DNA of 64,000 nucleotides from Collinsella sp. (GCA_018382125.1 JAGZQO010000003.1:1-64000), one strand, 5' to 3'. Positions 15,218 through 24,332 are shown, counted from the first letter of the stretch. Numbers and translations: made by a program. The notes: generated by a model from the sequence alone, not told the origin.

Positions 15218-17959
15218 ATGAACGCAGCGAAAGACTGCACCCTGCAGGAAAAGCTCCTCCGATGCGCCATGGCGCTCATCCTGGCGGCGGGGGCTCTGCT
15301 CGCCTCTGTGGCGGCCTCGCCCGCCTACGCCGCGCCGAGCACGGTAGACGTGTCCATCGGCGGCAAGATCCCCTACGGCGGCTTCGCCACCACGTGGATG
15401 AGCGCCGACGGCAACATCGCCTACTGCGCCGAGCCCTCGTCCCCGACGCCCGCGCCGGGCTCCTACTCGACGAGCCCCGTGCCGAGCGGCGACGTGACAG
15501 CGGCGATCTGGTACTCGTTCGGCTCTCCCGGCTTCGACGCGTCGATGTTCCCGGGCAGCTGGTACGACGGCGGCGGCTGGGACGACGCCAAGTACGCGGC
15601 GGCGAGCCATGTGCTCATCGCCTACGCCTACTCTGGGTCCGAGTCGGCTGCCACGCACGGCACGAGCGCCGAGTTCGCCTCCTGGGCGAAATCCGAGCTG
15701 ATCGGCGGGACCTTCGCCAAGATGAAGGCGGGCGCCGGCAAGGTATCCGCCGGGTTCGAGGCGTTCTGCGTCAGGACCGGCGGCGGCTCCCAGACGCTCG
15801 TGAGCTTCAGCTGGTCCGCAGGCGGAGTCAAGGTCGCCAAAACGGACTCCGAGGCGGGCGCGGAGCCCCAGGGCGACGCCTCGCTCGACGGCGCGAGCTT
15901 CTTCGTCGTTAACGAGACCGGCCGCTACGTGCTGGTCGGCGGCAAGTACTACGCCGACGGTGAGGTATGCGCCACGATAAAGACCGCGCCCGAGGACGGG
16001 TCGCACGTCGCCGCGACCGGCGCCGACGCGCTTCCCGCGGGCAATTACCGCATCGTCGAGTCCGGCGCGCCCGAGGGCTACGACGCCAGCGACGTCCCCG
16101 TCGCGTTCACCGTGAAGGCCGGCGAGGTGTGCGACCTCACGGGCGACCCCGTGACCGACGAGGTCTTCCGCGGCGGCGTGCAGGTGACCAAGTCCGACAA
16201 GGAGCTGCAGGCGTCCGAGGCGCTCGCGGGCAGCGGCCACAAGGAGGCGCCTGGCGAGCACCCCGGCCTCGACGGGATCGAGTTCACCGTCACGAACCGC
16301 TCGGCGCACAAGGTCCTCGTTGACGGCGAGTGGCGCGAGCCGGGCGAGGCCGTGGCCACGCTGACCACCGCATGGAACGACGAGGCCGGCGCCTACACCG
16401 CGCAGACCGCGGCCAACGCACTGCCGTACGGAACCTACGACGTGCGGGAGACGGCGACGAACGGGAGCTACCTGCTGACCGACGGCGAGCCCCGCACCTT
16501 TGAGGTCCGCACCGGCGACGAGATCGTGAGCGCCTCCGCGGACGGCGCCGCGCTCGAGTTCCGCGACCAGGTGGTGCGCAACGACCTCGAGCTCTCCAAG
16601 AAGAGCGAGTCCGACAACGCCGGCCTCATGGTTCCGTTCGCCATCGAGAACGCGGCCACCGGCGAGATTCACGTGCTGGTCACGGACCGCAACGGCGACG
16701 CGTCGACCGCGAGCAGCTGGAACAAGCACTCGAGGGACACCAACGCCAACGACGCCCTGCTCGGCCATGAGGGCCCGATTGCTGCCGCCGACATGGACCC
16801 GAAGGCCGGCATCTGGTTCTCGCTCGGCGAGGACGGCTCCTCGGCGCCGGTCGACGACTCGCTGGCGGCCCTGCCGTACGGCGCCTACACCATGACCGAG
16901 CTGCGCTGCGATGCCAACGAGGGCCTCGAGCTCATCACGAGAAGCTTCTGGATCGATCGCGACTCGACGGTCGCGAAGGCCGTGTGGATGGGCCTTGACG
17001 ACCAGGAGGGCCCGCGCATCTCCACCACGGCAAAGGACGGGGCGGACGGCGACAAGGACGTCTCGGCCGACGCCGAGGCCAAGGTCGTCGACGCCGTCGC
17101 CTACGAGGGCCTGAAGGCCGGCGAGGAGTACGAGCTCTCGGCCACCCTCGTCGACAAGGCGACCGGCGAGCCCGTGACCGACGTCTCGGGCATGCCCGTG
17201 GAGGCCAAGGCCGAGTTCGCCCCCGCGCTCTCGACGGGCAACCAGGACGTCGAGATCTCCTTCGACGCGAGCCTGCTCGGCGGCCGCGACCTGGTCGTGT
17301 TCGAGAGCCTACGCAAGGACGGAGCCGAGGTGGCGTCGCACGCGGACCTCTCCGACGAGGGCCAGACAGTCCACGTCGCCGTCGAGGTAAGCACGCAGGC
17401 GGCTGACGCCGCCGACGGCGACCAGGTCATCGAGGCCGGCAAGGCCAAGGTCGTCGACGCGGTGGCCTACAAGGGCCTCGTCCCCGGCGAGACCTACATC
17501 GCCGTGGGCACGCTCATGGACAAGGGCACCGGAGAGCCGTTCCTCGACAAGGACGGCAACGAGGTGACCGCGCGCACGCCCTTCGAGCCCGAGGCGCCCT
17601 CCGGCACCGTCGAGGTGACCTTCGAGTTCGACACCGAGGGCCTGGCCGAGGGAGACGAGCTCGTCGTCTTCGAGAAGGTCCTGGACTCCGCCGGCAACGT
17701 CGTTGCAACCCACGAGGACATCGACTCCGCCGAGCAGAGCGTCGTCGTGGACAACCCCGACACGCCCGAGGTCCCCGAGGAGCCCTACGCCAAGACCGGG
17801 GCCGACGCCCCCGACGGCACCGGCTACGCCGTGGCCGCGGGCATCGCTCTGGCAGCTGCGGCGGGTGCGGGCGGAGCGCTCGCGTACCGCAAGCGCAAGA
17901 CGGCCGGCGCAAGCAAGGACACGGCAGCCGAAGAGCCTGCCGAAGAGCCGGAAGAGTAG
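15218..17959 (+). CDS. VaFE-repeat surface protein with sortase signal (adhesin)
   Basis: The product has 913 residues. The signal peptide ends near residue 38 (AYA). An N-terminal domain with Cys70 in YCAEP (about 40-200) resembles thioester-type adhesin heads, but the usual TQ partner appears as SH in AASHVLIAYAYSG, so the thioester is doubtful. SpaA/Cna-B-like domains follow (about 205-300, 320-435 and 450-600). Two VaFE repeats come next (about 628-725 and 742-848), each opening with AKVVDAVAY. The C-terminus has YAKTG (857-861), a hydrophobic segment and a basic tail, a sortase signal of non-LPXTG type. The sortase gene directly downstream probably anchors it. It is likely to aid attachment to recipient cells or host. 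Confidence 0.88.
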   Translation: MNAAKDCTLQEKLLRCAMALILAAGALLASVAASPAYAAPSTVDVSIGGKIPYGGFATTWMSADGNIAYCAEPSSPTPAPGSYSTSPVPSGDVTAAIWYSFGSPGFDASMFPGSWYDGGGWDDAKYAAASHVLIAYAYSGSESAATHGTSAEFASWAKSELIGGTFAKMKAGAGKVSAGFEAFCVRTGGGSQTLVSFSWSAGGVKVAKTDSEAGAEPQGDASLDGASFFVVNETGRYVLVGGKYYADGEVCATIKTAPEDGSHVAATGADALPAGNYRIVESGAPEGYDASDVPVAFTVKAGEVCDLTGDPVTDEVFRGGVQVTKSDKELQASEALAGSGHKEAPGEHPGLDGIEFTVTNRSAHKVLVDGEWREPGEAVATLTTAWNDEAGAYTAQTAANALPYGTYDVRETATNGSYLLTDGEPRTFEVRTGDEIVSASADGAALEFRDQVVRNDLELSKKSESDNAGLMVPFAIENAATGEIHVLVTDRNGDASTASSWNKHSRDTNANDALLGHEGPIAAADMDPKAGIWFSLGEDGSSAPVDDSLAALPYGAYTMTELRCDANEGLELITRSFWIDRDSTVAKAVWMGLDDQEGPRISTTAKDGADGDKDVSADAEAKVVDAVAYEGLKAGEEYELSATLVDKATGEPVTDVSGMPVEAKAEFAPALSTGNQDVEISFDASLLGGRDLVVFESLRKDGAEVASHADLSDEGQTVHVAVEVSTQAADAADGDQVIEAGKAKVVDAVAYKGLVPGETYIAVGTLMDKGTGEPFLDKDGNEVTARTPFEPEAPSGTVEVTFEFDTEGLAEGDELVVFEKVLDSAGNVVATHEDIDSAEQSVVVDNPDTPEVPEEPYAKTGADAPDGTGYAVAAGIALAAAAGAGGALAYRKRKTAGASKDTAAEEPAEEPEE

Positions 17960-17982
17960 CGGCGCCGCATCGATACCGAACC

Positions 17983-18012
17983 GGAGGCCCTGGGCGCTCG
18001 CCCGGGGCCTCC
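17983..18012 (+). promoter_or_regulatory. 13-bp hairpin between adhesin and sortase genes
   Basis: A 13-bp stem (17983-17995 with 18000-18012, loop GCTC) has no T-run. It may act as an mRNA-stability or partial-termination element that sets different levels of the two products. Confidence 0.45.
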
Positions 18013-18031
18013 CCTGCGAACGGGGGAGGAC

Positions 18032-18763
18032 ATGAACAAAGGGAAAGCTGCCACGGCGCTCGCCATTGCCGTGGCGTTGCTGGCGATGGGGGCGCTCGCC
18101 GTCCTGCCGCTGCCCGAGAGGAACCCGTACGAGGTGCACGAGGTGCCTACTGCGGAAGAGGACGCGACAATGGAGGCTCAAGAGACGGGAGGCGGCATCG
18201 ACTGGGACGCCCTTCCCGCCTCCGTCGTCGCTTGGGTGCGCGTGCCGGGCACGACCGTCGACTACCCGATCGTCCAGGGCCGGACTGAATCGCCCGACTT
18301 CTACCTCACGCACGACGCCGGCGGCGAAAGATCCGCGTGGGGCGCTCCCTACATAGACGCCGGGTGCGCGCAGGGCGCCGAGAGCCCGCTCGTCATCGTC
18401 TACGGGCACCACATGTCCGACGGCACCATGTTCGCGCCGCTCGCGCAGTACTCGTCGCGCGACTTCGCCGAGGGGCACCGCACCATCCGGGTCTACACCC
18501 GCGAGAAGGCGATCGAGCTCGAGGTCTTCGCGGCCGACGTGGTCGACGCGAGCTCGGAGGGCAAGCGGACCGACTTCGCAGACGCGGCGGCGCTCGCCGC
18601 CTACCTCGGGGACAAATTGTCCCGGTGCGAGGTCGTCCTGGAAGAGCCTTCGGACGTCGCGCAGGCCTGGGCCTTCGTGACGTGCAGCTACCAGACGAGC
18701 AACTCGCGCACCGTCGTCTACGCGAAGGAGGTGGAAGGATGGGATTCGCGCCCTTCGGAATAG
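18032..18763 (+). CDS. Class B-like sortase
   Basis: The product has 243 residues. One N-terminal anchor (about 5-27) leads to the sortase domain. Catalytic residues are visible: His126 in VYGHHMSDGTMF, Cys218 in FVTCSY and Arg226 in TSNSRTVVYA. The spacing and YGHHM motif fit class B. The partner is almost certainly the YAKTG-bearing surface protein just upstream. It would cleave in the YAKTG signal and link the protein to peptidoglycan or to a pilin. A GGGACAAATTGTCCC palindrome lies at 18609-18623. Confidence 0.88.
   Translation: MNKGKAATALAIAVALLAMGALAVLPLPERNPYEVHEVPTAEEDATMEAQETGGGIDWDALPASVVAWVRVPGTTVDYPIVQGRTESPDFYLTHDAGGERSAWGAPYIDAGCAQGAESPLVIVYGHHMSDGTMFAPLAQYSSRDFAEGHRTIRVYTREKAIELEVFAADVVDASSEGKRTDFADAAALAAYLGDKLSRCEVVLEEPSDVAQAWAFVTCSYQTSNSRTVVYAKEVEGWDSRPSE
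18609..18623. repeat. GGGACAAATTGTCCC palindrome, copy 3
   Basis: Inside the sortase gene, encoding G-D-K-L-S. Confidence 0.6.
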
Positions 18764-18834
18764 GGCTCCTCATGGGGCTCCTCACGCTCACGGCCTACGC
18801 CTGCTGCGCAGCCGGCGATGACGACCGGGACTAG
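18739..18834 (+). CDS. 31-residue membrane peptide
   Basis: The peptide has one hydrophobic segment (about residues 4-24), a Cys pair, and an acidic end (GDDDRD). The ATG at 18739 follows GGAGGTGGAAGG, a good ribosome site, and overlaps the sortase gene in another frame. The position suggests a helper of the adhesin/sortase pair, but nothing else supports a function. Confidence 0.45.
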   Translation: MGFAPFGIGLLMGLLTLTAYACCAAGDDDRD

Positions 18835-18871
18835 CTGCCGAAAAACGAAATCGCAACCGAACAGAACGATC

Positions 18872-18905
18872 AAGCCCCTCGCTCCGATGGTCGGACGAGG
18901 GGCTT
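18872..18905 (+). terminator. Hairpin ending the adhesin/sortase operon
   Basis: AAGCCCCTCG (18872-18881) pairs perfectly with CGAGGGGCTT (18896-18905). The T-run is missing, so it may be an imperfect terminator. Confidence 0.5.
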
Positions 18906-19013
18906 GCGCATAGTGGGATAATGAAGAGCGAGTGAGACGCGTCGTGTGTGCCGTGTTGCATCGGTTGCGCACGAGCGCCTTACATAAGGTTCGTTTACGT
19001 CAGGAGATACAGA

Positions 19014-20951
19014 ATGGCGCTCAAGTTCGATCTCGGGGAAGCTCTGTCCCAAGCTGCCCACGCCGCAGGAGAGATGGCAAAAGGCGCATCGGCGACCGTC
19101 GAGTCCGCCGCCAAGGGCGTCGCGAATGCGGCCGAGAACGCGGGGAACGCCATCGTCGATACGGCCGCCTCGGCATCCGAAGCCGTCGGAAGCGCCATGT
19201 GCTCGGCTGCGGAAGGCGTGTCGAGCGCCGGCGAGCAGATCGCGTCGTCCGATGCGGGCAAGGCGATCGCAGGGGCTGCGAACGCGGTGGGCGGAATCGC
19301 CGTCGGCGCCGCAATGGGTTTGGCCCAGGGAGCGTCGTCCCTTGCGTCCGGCGCTGCGTCGACCGTCGAGGGCGGCATCAACGCCATCAAGGAGAACTCG
19401 TTCTCCGCGCGACTCCGCAAGGCACGCATCAAGGGGTTCCGTGACGGCATCAAGCAGGGGGCCTACCTTGCGGGCGAGAAGCGGCACAACTTCATCTACG
19501 CCTACGTGGCGACGCTCTGCTTCCTGATGCGCTGCGACGGCGACTTCTCCCAAGAGGAGCGGGAGTGGCTCGAGGACGGCCTCGACTACCTCAAGCTGGA
19601 CGGCGGCCTCCCGGACGACGTGAAGGCGAGGGTGCAGGCGATCGCGGACGACGAGGACCTGTCCTTCGACCGGGTCAAGGACTGCCTAGACAACGTGAGC
19701 ATCGTGTCGCTGGGCTCCATCGCCGAGCAGCTGCAGGTCGCCGCGGCCTCGGACGGTCAGGTGACGGAGGAAGAGGAGCACGCCTGCAGGCTCTTCGCCG
19801 ACTACATGGCGGCGAGGGCTGCATGCGTGGCCGTTGACGAGGGCTGGGCCGAGCAGGCGGTCGAGAAGTCCGTCCGCGAGTACGGCGAGAATCTCGAGCG
19901 CATTGACCGCGAGTTCAAGGAGCGGACGAGGCTGCAGGACGCCGACGCGGCCTTCGTCGTCGCCGCGACCATGCTCCAGGTCGCCCGCGTGCTCGTCATC
20001 AACTCCCTGACGGAGGTCGAGCGGGCGGGAGCGGGCAACGCCAAGGAGGACGCCCTGCACAGCTTCCAGGACCGCGTTTTCTCCGGCTTCGGCGATGGGG
20101 ATCCGGCGGAATCGGGCCGCCTGTTCGCCTCCAAGAGCCACATCCTCTCCTCGCGAGGCGTGCCGTACGACGCGACGCGCTACGAGGCTGAGAACTTCAA
20201 GGTGTTCAAGGGGGCGAACCACCGGTTCGCGACCCTCGGCCACGACCCGGTGCTCGGCCTCGTGTTCGGGACCTCAAACATCATGACCAACAGCATCACC
20301 TGCGTTAAGGACGCCAACGTCTTCGGGATCGGCGCGCGGATCCCCGCGACCTACTCGGTCTCCTACGACGCCTTCGGGAAGAACCCGCTGATCGGGGCGC
20401 CCGCCGGGACCGTGGAGATGCTGGTCGCGGCGGGAAGGCGCGTCGTGAGCGAGCCGGATGCCGCCGCAGCGGCCCTGGTCAAGCAGCTGATCCACATCGG
20501 CACGGACCTCTACACGCCGTGCGGGATACAGGTCCCGTTCGCCAACCTCGTTCTCGACAAGGCGCACACCGAGGCCCTCACCAAATACGTCAGCACTGGC
20601 GACGTATTGAAAGTCGGCATGCAGGCGGGCATGACGGTGCTCATCAACTGGCTGATAGCGGCGCTCCACGGCTGCTCGCTGATATTCAAGGACGACGGGT
20701 CGGACTACTGCACCGAGATGTACCAGGCGCGCACCAAGAAGATCATCCTCATCTCCGACACCATCGCGACCTCGAGCAGCGTCGTGCAGGCATCGATCAC
20801 GAAGAACCCCAAGTGCCTCGACCTCGGAGGCGCGGCGGTGCTCGTCTACCGACTGTTCTCGGATGCTCGTTTCGTCGCGAGGCTCAAAGAGGAGTACGTG
20901 CAATCGGAGCTCGACAAGATCTACGATGAACGGGCCAAGCGGTTGCTTTGA
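19014..20951 (+). CDS. TerB-like protein with long helical N-terminus
   Basis: The product has 645 residues. Residues 1-135 are an Ala/Gly/Ser-rich amphipathic repeat region resembling LEA-type 11-mers, probably a long helix near membranes. Residues 160-275 look like a TerB domain (FLMRCDGDFSQEEREWLEDG and the paired AAASDGQVTEEEEHACRLFAD). The C-terminal half contains RFATLGHDPVLGLVFGTSN and a hydrophobic stretch near 525-560; I do not know this domain, though similar sequences occur in Firmicutes. The ATG at 19014 follows AGGAGATACAGA. It forms a two-gene unit with the next gene. TerB proteins are linked to stress and phage-defence clusters; function here is unknown. Confidence 0.65.
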   Translation: MALKFDLGEALSQAAHAAGEMAKGASATVESAAKGVANAAENAGNAIVDTAASASEAVGSAMCSAAEGVSSAGEQIASSDAGKAIAGAANAVGGIAVGAAMGLAQGASSLASGAASTVEGGINAIKENSFSARLRKARIKGFRDGIKQGAYLAGEKRHNFIYAYVATLCFLMRCDGDFSQEEREWLEDGLDYLKLDGGLPDDVKARVQAIADDEDLSFDRVKDCLDNVSIVSLGSIAEQLQVAAASDGQVTEEEEHACRLFADYMAARAACVAVDEGWAEQAVEKSVREYGENLERIDREFKERTRLQDADAAFVVAATMLQVARVLVINSLTEVERAGAGNAKEDALHSFQDRVFSGFGDGDPAESGRLFASKSHILSSRGVPYDATRYEAENFKVFKGANHRFATLGHDPVLGLVFGTSNIMTNSITCVKDANVFGIGARIPATYSVSYDAFGKNPLIGAPAGTVEMLVAAGRRVVSEPDAAAAALVKQLIHIGTDLYTPCGIQVPFANLVLDKAHTEALTKYVSTGDVLKVGMQAGMTVLINWLIAALHGCSLIFKDDGSDYCTEMYQARTKKIILISDTIATSSSVVQASITKNPKCLDLGGAAVLVYRLFSDARFVARLKEEYVQSELDKIYDERAKRLL

Positions 20952-21000
20952 GGTCTTACAGGAATGATTCAACCACTAAAAAGAAGCAGGAGAAGAGATA

Positions 21001-21962
21001 ATGGCCATATGCGACTCGTGTAAAGGCAACAGCATCCTCCCAGAACATTACGGGGCTTTGACCCTTTGCAAAAAGTGCTCCATGAAGATACTCGCTCCAA
21101 CGTGGAAGAACAAAATATACTCGACGAACGAAGAGGTTCACGAGCAGCGAGAGAAGACGCTTGCTCGAGCCGTTTCCGCTGGTTTTCCTTCAGATGCTAT
21201 TACTAAGCTGGGATCCTACTTTGACGGCTTGATAATTCCCGGTCTCTTTAAGATCTTTGATGGCGGCAACGATCAAGGGCTAGTCGTCAAAGACGAGTCG
21301 GTCATTATCGTCACTGAAGATGATTTCGATCCAAGCGACGCCCGCAAGCAATTGGGGTTGATAGCGAGCGGGCGACGCGGCCTTTCAATCGACGAAGACG
21401 ATAACGTCGACGCTTTTGATGCCGCCAATCTTGCAAAAATAGCTCTGGGAGCTTTCTCGAGTGGCGGATCGTTAGGGAAAATAGCCATGCGCGCTGGAGC
21501 GGAAATAGCCGGCGAAGTGATATCGAAGTCGAATCGGCCAACAATAGACGACCTGCCTGTGCTTCCGCAATTCGACGTCCCCTTTGGCGAGCAAACGGTT
21601 CGATACAAAGACGTTGACGATTTTGAGTTCTACATCCCAGAAGGAGAGGAGAACCTCGGTTTTCTCCTTTTCACGACAGCGGTATCCAGAAAGCAGAAAA
21701 AATAGTCTTCTCTTTCGATCCAGGGGAGAACAGGAAGCAAGCCGCCATAGAGATAGCTCGATTCATCGAAAGCAAACTCGATGACAAGGCGGCTGAAGCG
21801 GAAGAGCAAGAGGAATCCATGCGCACGGCGAACAGCCCCTCGCGTCAGGCCGATGCTTTATCTGCGCCAGATGAGCTACTAAAATGGAAACAGCTTCTCG
21901 ACGCAGGCGCCATAACAAATGAGGATTACGCCGCGAAGAAGAAACAGCTTCTCGGTTTGTGA
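21001..21962 (+). pseudogene. Zinc-ribbon/SHOCT-domain protein, frame-broken at an A6 run
   Basis: The first frame gives 234 residues and stops at 21703-21705. It starts with a Cys4 zinc ribbon (CDSC at 4-7 and CKKC at 23-26), followed by a PH-like middle region. Directly after the A6 run at 21697-21702, the -1 frame continues without stop to 21962. It reads IVFSFDPGENRK, then a charged linker and a C-terminal SHOCT motif (DELLKWKQLLDAGAITNEDY). One extra A in the run would restore a protein of about 320 residues. The loss may be a real mutation, phase variation, polymerase slippage, or a sequencing error. This stretch is visibly poorer in G and C than its neighbours. Confidence 0.75.
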
Positions 21963-22075
21963 GTCGTTGCCGGCAATTCCGCTACGCAAGCGTGTTTCAC
22001 ATCACCCACTTGAACACGGCGCGGAACAGCCAGACGAAAAAGCCCAGCGTGACCTTTAGCGCCGCCATGAGGAAC

Positions 22076-22630
22076 CTACCAAGCCTCTTCATCGACGTCA
22101 CCCCAATCTTCCTTTACCTTGCGGGCGCCCTCCTCGGCGCCCTCTTCCTTCTCTTGCGCGAGCAGCCTCGCCAGCTCGTCTGGCACGCCCGGGACCTCCG
22201 CCCTCCCCAGCGCGCGCTGCAGGTCCCTTATCTGCGATTTCAGCGGTTTTGAGGGAGGGCCCACGTGCTCGCGGTAGCAAGCGCAAATTGCAGCCGCGTC
22301 GCACAGGTAGCCCCGCACCCGGGCGAACGCCTCGTCGCCGTCGAGCAGGACGCGGCGGGCGCGCCCAAGCTCCGCCTCCGAGGCCAGCATGAAGCGCCAC
22401 CCGCGGGACCTGCGCGCGGCCGGGATGCCGTCCGCGGGCGCGTCGGCACGCCAGTCGTCGCGCACCTGGTGCCAGTTCGCCGTGAGCCAGAGCCCCTTCT
22501 CGGGCTCCTCGCGCATCTCGAGCTCGAACTCCGTGAGCATGTTCGCGCCGGAGAACGGCGACCCCTCCGTGAACGAGAGCGTGTCGAACAGCGTCGTCCT
22601 GCCGCCCTCATACTCTATCCTCACCATCAT
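22076..22630 (-). CDS. Hypothetical protein downstream of the relaxase
   Basis: The product has 184 residues. The first 60 residues are beta-rich (MVRIEYEGGRTTLFDTLSF), the middle is helical, and the C-terminus is strongly charged coiled coil (about 130-184, ending in acidic residues). The start overlaps the relaxase stop (ATGA), so the two are translated together. I do not recognise the family; it may be a relaxosome accessory. Confidence 0.7.
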   Translation of the reverse strand: MMVRIEYEGGRTTLFDTLSFTEGSPFSGANMLTEFELEMREEPEKGLWLTANWHQVRDDWRADAPADGIPAARRSRGWRFMLASEAELGRARRVLLDGDEAFARVRGYLCDAAAICACYREHVGPPSKPLKSQIRDLQRALGRAEVPGVPDELARLLAQEKEEGAEEGARKVKEDWGDVDEEAW

Positions 22631-23898
22631 CTCCGGCCCCTCTCCCTGCGCTGGTCCTGCTGAGCCCGCTGCCGCTCGGCGGCGAGGATTCGCTGTTGCT
22701 CGTCCTCGCGACGGCCGTCGCGAGAGTTTCCTTCGGCAGCGCCGCGCCCGCGATCGTCCCCGTAGCGGGTCTTGAGCGGCATGAGCCCGTTCATCGCCAT
22801 GTAATCGCGCGCAGCCTCGAGGCGGCGGTACCCCTCGCCGCCCGCCTGGCCGCGGCGCTCCAGCGTCGCCATCCTGAGCCCGAACTCCTCGATGGACTCG
22901 ACGTCGAACTTCGCACAGGTCTCGAGCGCCGAGGAGAGCTTGCTCAGCTCCGAGAGGTCGTTGAGCTCGAGGGCGCGCTCAGCGGCCTCGCGAATGCGCG
23001 CGGTGCTCGCGTCCGTGGGACGGTAGGCGCCCTCGCGCTCGAAGCGCCGGCGGAGCATCTCCTTGCCGTAGACGAACCCAAGACGCTCGCCGCTAACCCT
23101 CTTGGACGGCTCCTCGACAAGGCTGAACACCCAGTCGTCCCGCCGCGCCTTGGCCGAGTTGTCGGCGACGTGCACGCCCAGGGCGTCGAGGATGCCGAGG
23201 AACTCCGCCTCGTCGCGCGCCGTGGTCTTGGCGAGTGCGACGCGGGCGCGGATGTCGCCGACCCACGAGTAGCCGCCCGAGCGCATGATCTCCTTCTCGG
23301 CCCTTCCAAGGTAGACGTTCCTGCGGCTCCTGGGCCCGCCCGCGCCGGCCCGCCCGCGTGCCCTCGAGGGCGATACGGGCGACCTGTCGTTGGAGAGCCC
23401 GGACAGCCCGCGCGCTCGCGCCATGTCCTGCAGGTCTCGGTTGAGGTCCTCCGGGTGCTGGGTCTGCATGCGGTAGCCGGTACGGAGGTTCGCGTTGTTC
23501 ACGACGATGTGCGCGTGCGGTATGCCGCGGGCGTTGTCGTCGTGGTAGACGATGGCGATCTCGTGGTCGCCGAAGTGCTTGAGCGCCCACGAGCACGCGA
23601 GCTCCCGCAGAGCGGCCAGGTCGATGTCGTCACCGGGGTCCGGCGAGAGCACGAAGTGCTTGAACGTGCGCGCGGGCTTGCCCCTCCATGAGGCGTCCGT
23701 GCCGAACGCGGCGCGCGTGGCGTCCATCTCGGCGTCCCAGGCGCAGGCCTCCTTGGCGGCTTCTCCCAGAGCGCCGGCGTCGCGCTCGTCGTAGCTCAGG
23801 TTGAACAGGTCTCGCGCCAGGGCGCGGCCTCCCTTCTCGAGGTAGCGGCGGATGCCACCCGTCGAGCCGTGGCCGCTTATCGGCTTCAGGATCGGCAT
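22627..23898 (-). CDS. Relaxase (MobA/VirD2-like mobilization nuclease)
   Basis: The product has 423 residues. The N-terminal relaxase domain shows Tyr20 (GGIRRYLEKG), His81 (KHFVLSPDPGD) and the HxH metal motif at His128 and His130 (GIPHAHIVVNN). Spacing matches the MOBP-like relaxases of Tn1549-type ICEs. It nicks one strand at oriT and stays attached to the 5' end. Residues 320-423 are a charged helical tail. The start at 23898 overlaps the MobC gene by 13 bases; upstream in-frame starts would enlarge the overlap. oriT is expected upstream of MobC (24333-24543). Confidence 0.92.
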   Translation of the reverse strand: MPILKPISGHGSTGGIRRYLEKGGRALARDLFNLSYDERDAGALGEAAKEACAWDAEMDATRAAFGTDASWRGKPARTFKHFVLSPDPGDDIDLAALRELACSWALKHFGDHEIAIVYHDDNARGIPHAHIVVNNANLRTGYRMQTQHPEDLNRDLQDMARARGLSGLSNDRSPVSPSRARGRAGAGGPRSRRNVYLGRAEKEIMRSGGYSWVGDIRARVALAKTTARDEAEFLGILDALGVHVADNSAKARRDDWVFSLVEEPSKRVSGERLGFVYGKEMLRRRFEREGAYRPTDASTARIREAAERALELNDLSELSKLSSALETCAKFDVESIEEFGLRMATLERRGQAGGEGYRRLEAARDYMAMNGLMPLKTRYGDDRGRGAAEGNSRDGRREDEQQRILAAERQRAQQDQRRERGRR

Positions 23899-24332
23899 GG
23901 CGAGCCCTCCACGAGCGAGTCGGCGCCGATGCGCCCGAGCTCGGCCGCCATCTCGCGGGCCGCGCCGTTCACGTCGGCGAGCTCGTGCTCGATCGTTGGG
24001 ATGCTCTCCGCGACGAGGTCCCGGTCGACGTGCCCGTGGCGGGCGTGGAAGTTGATGAGGTTCATCGCGTGCACTGCCTGGTTGTAGTGGTAGCCCCACT
24101 TCGTGAGCTCCCGAGACATCGACCAAAGGGCCCTGCGGTCCACGAGTATGCGGTGCTCGTCTCCCGCGTTGGCATCCGTCGACAGCGGTATGCGAACGAG
24201 GTAGCGCAGGTACTCCGACTTGCTGAGGCCGGCGCGCTCGCACCGCTCGCAAAGCGCGTCGTAGTCGCTTCCCTCCATGCGGAACGTGACTCGACGCTCC
24301 TTGCCTTTGGCGGCGTCGGCTTCCTCTTTCAT
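23886..24332 (-). CDS. mobC: MobC-like relaxosome protein
   Basis: The product has 148 residues. The N-terminal ribbon-helix-helix (residues 13-45: RRVTFRMEGSDYDALCERC, then GLSKSEYLRYLV) and the helical C-terminus with KWGYHYNQAVHAMN fit MobC (the N-Q-hydrophobic-A-x-x-hydrophobic-N pattern is diagnostic). MobC opens the strands at oriT for the relaxase. It is translationally coupled to the relaxase gene. Confidence 0.88.
   Translation of the reverse strand: MKEEADAAKGKERRVTFRMEGSDYDALCERCERAGLSKSEYLRYLVRIPLSTDANAGDEHRILVDRRALWSMSRELTKWGYHYNQAVHAMNLINFHARHGHVDRDLVAESIPTIEHELADVNGAAREMAAELGRIGADSLVEGSPCRS

Noticed and set aside
21690..21710. Programmed -1 frameshift as the main explanation of the SHOCT break
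   Set aside because: The A6 run is slippery, but the P-site slip would put Lys-tRNA on GAA and no downstream stimulatory structure is evident. An indel is simpler, so programmed shifting is only a secondary option.
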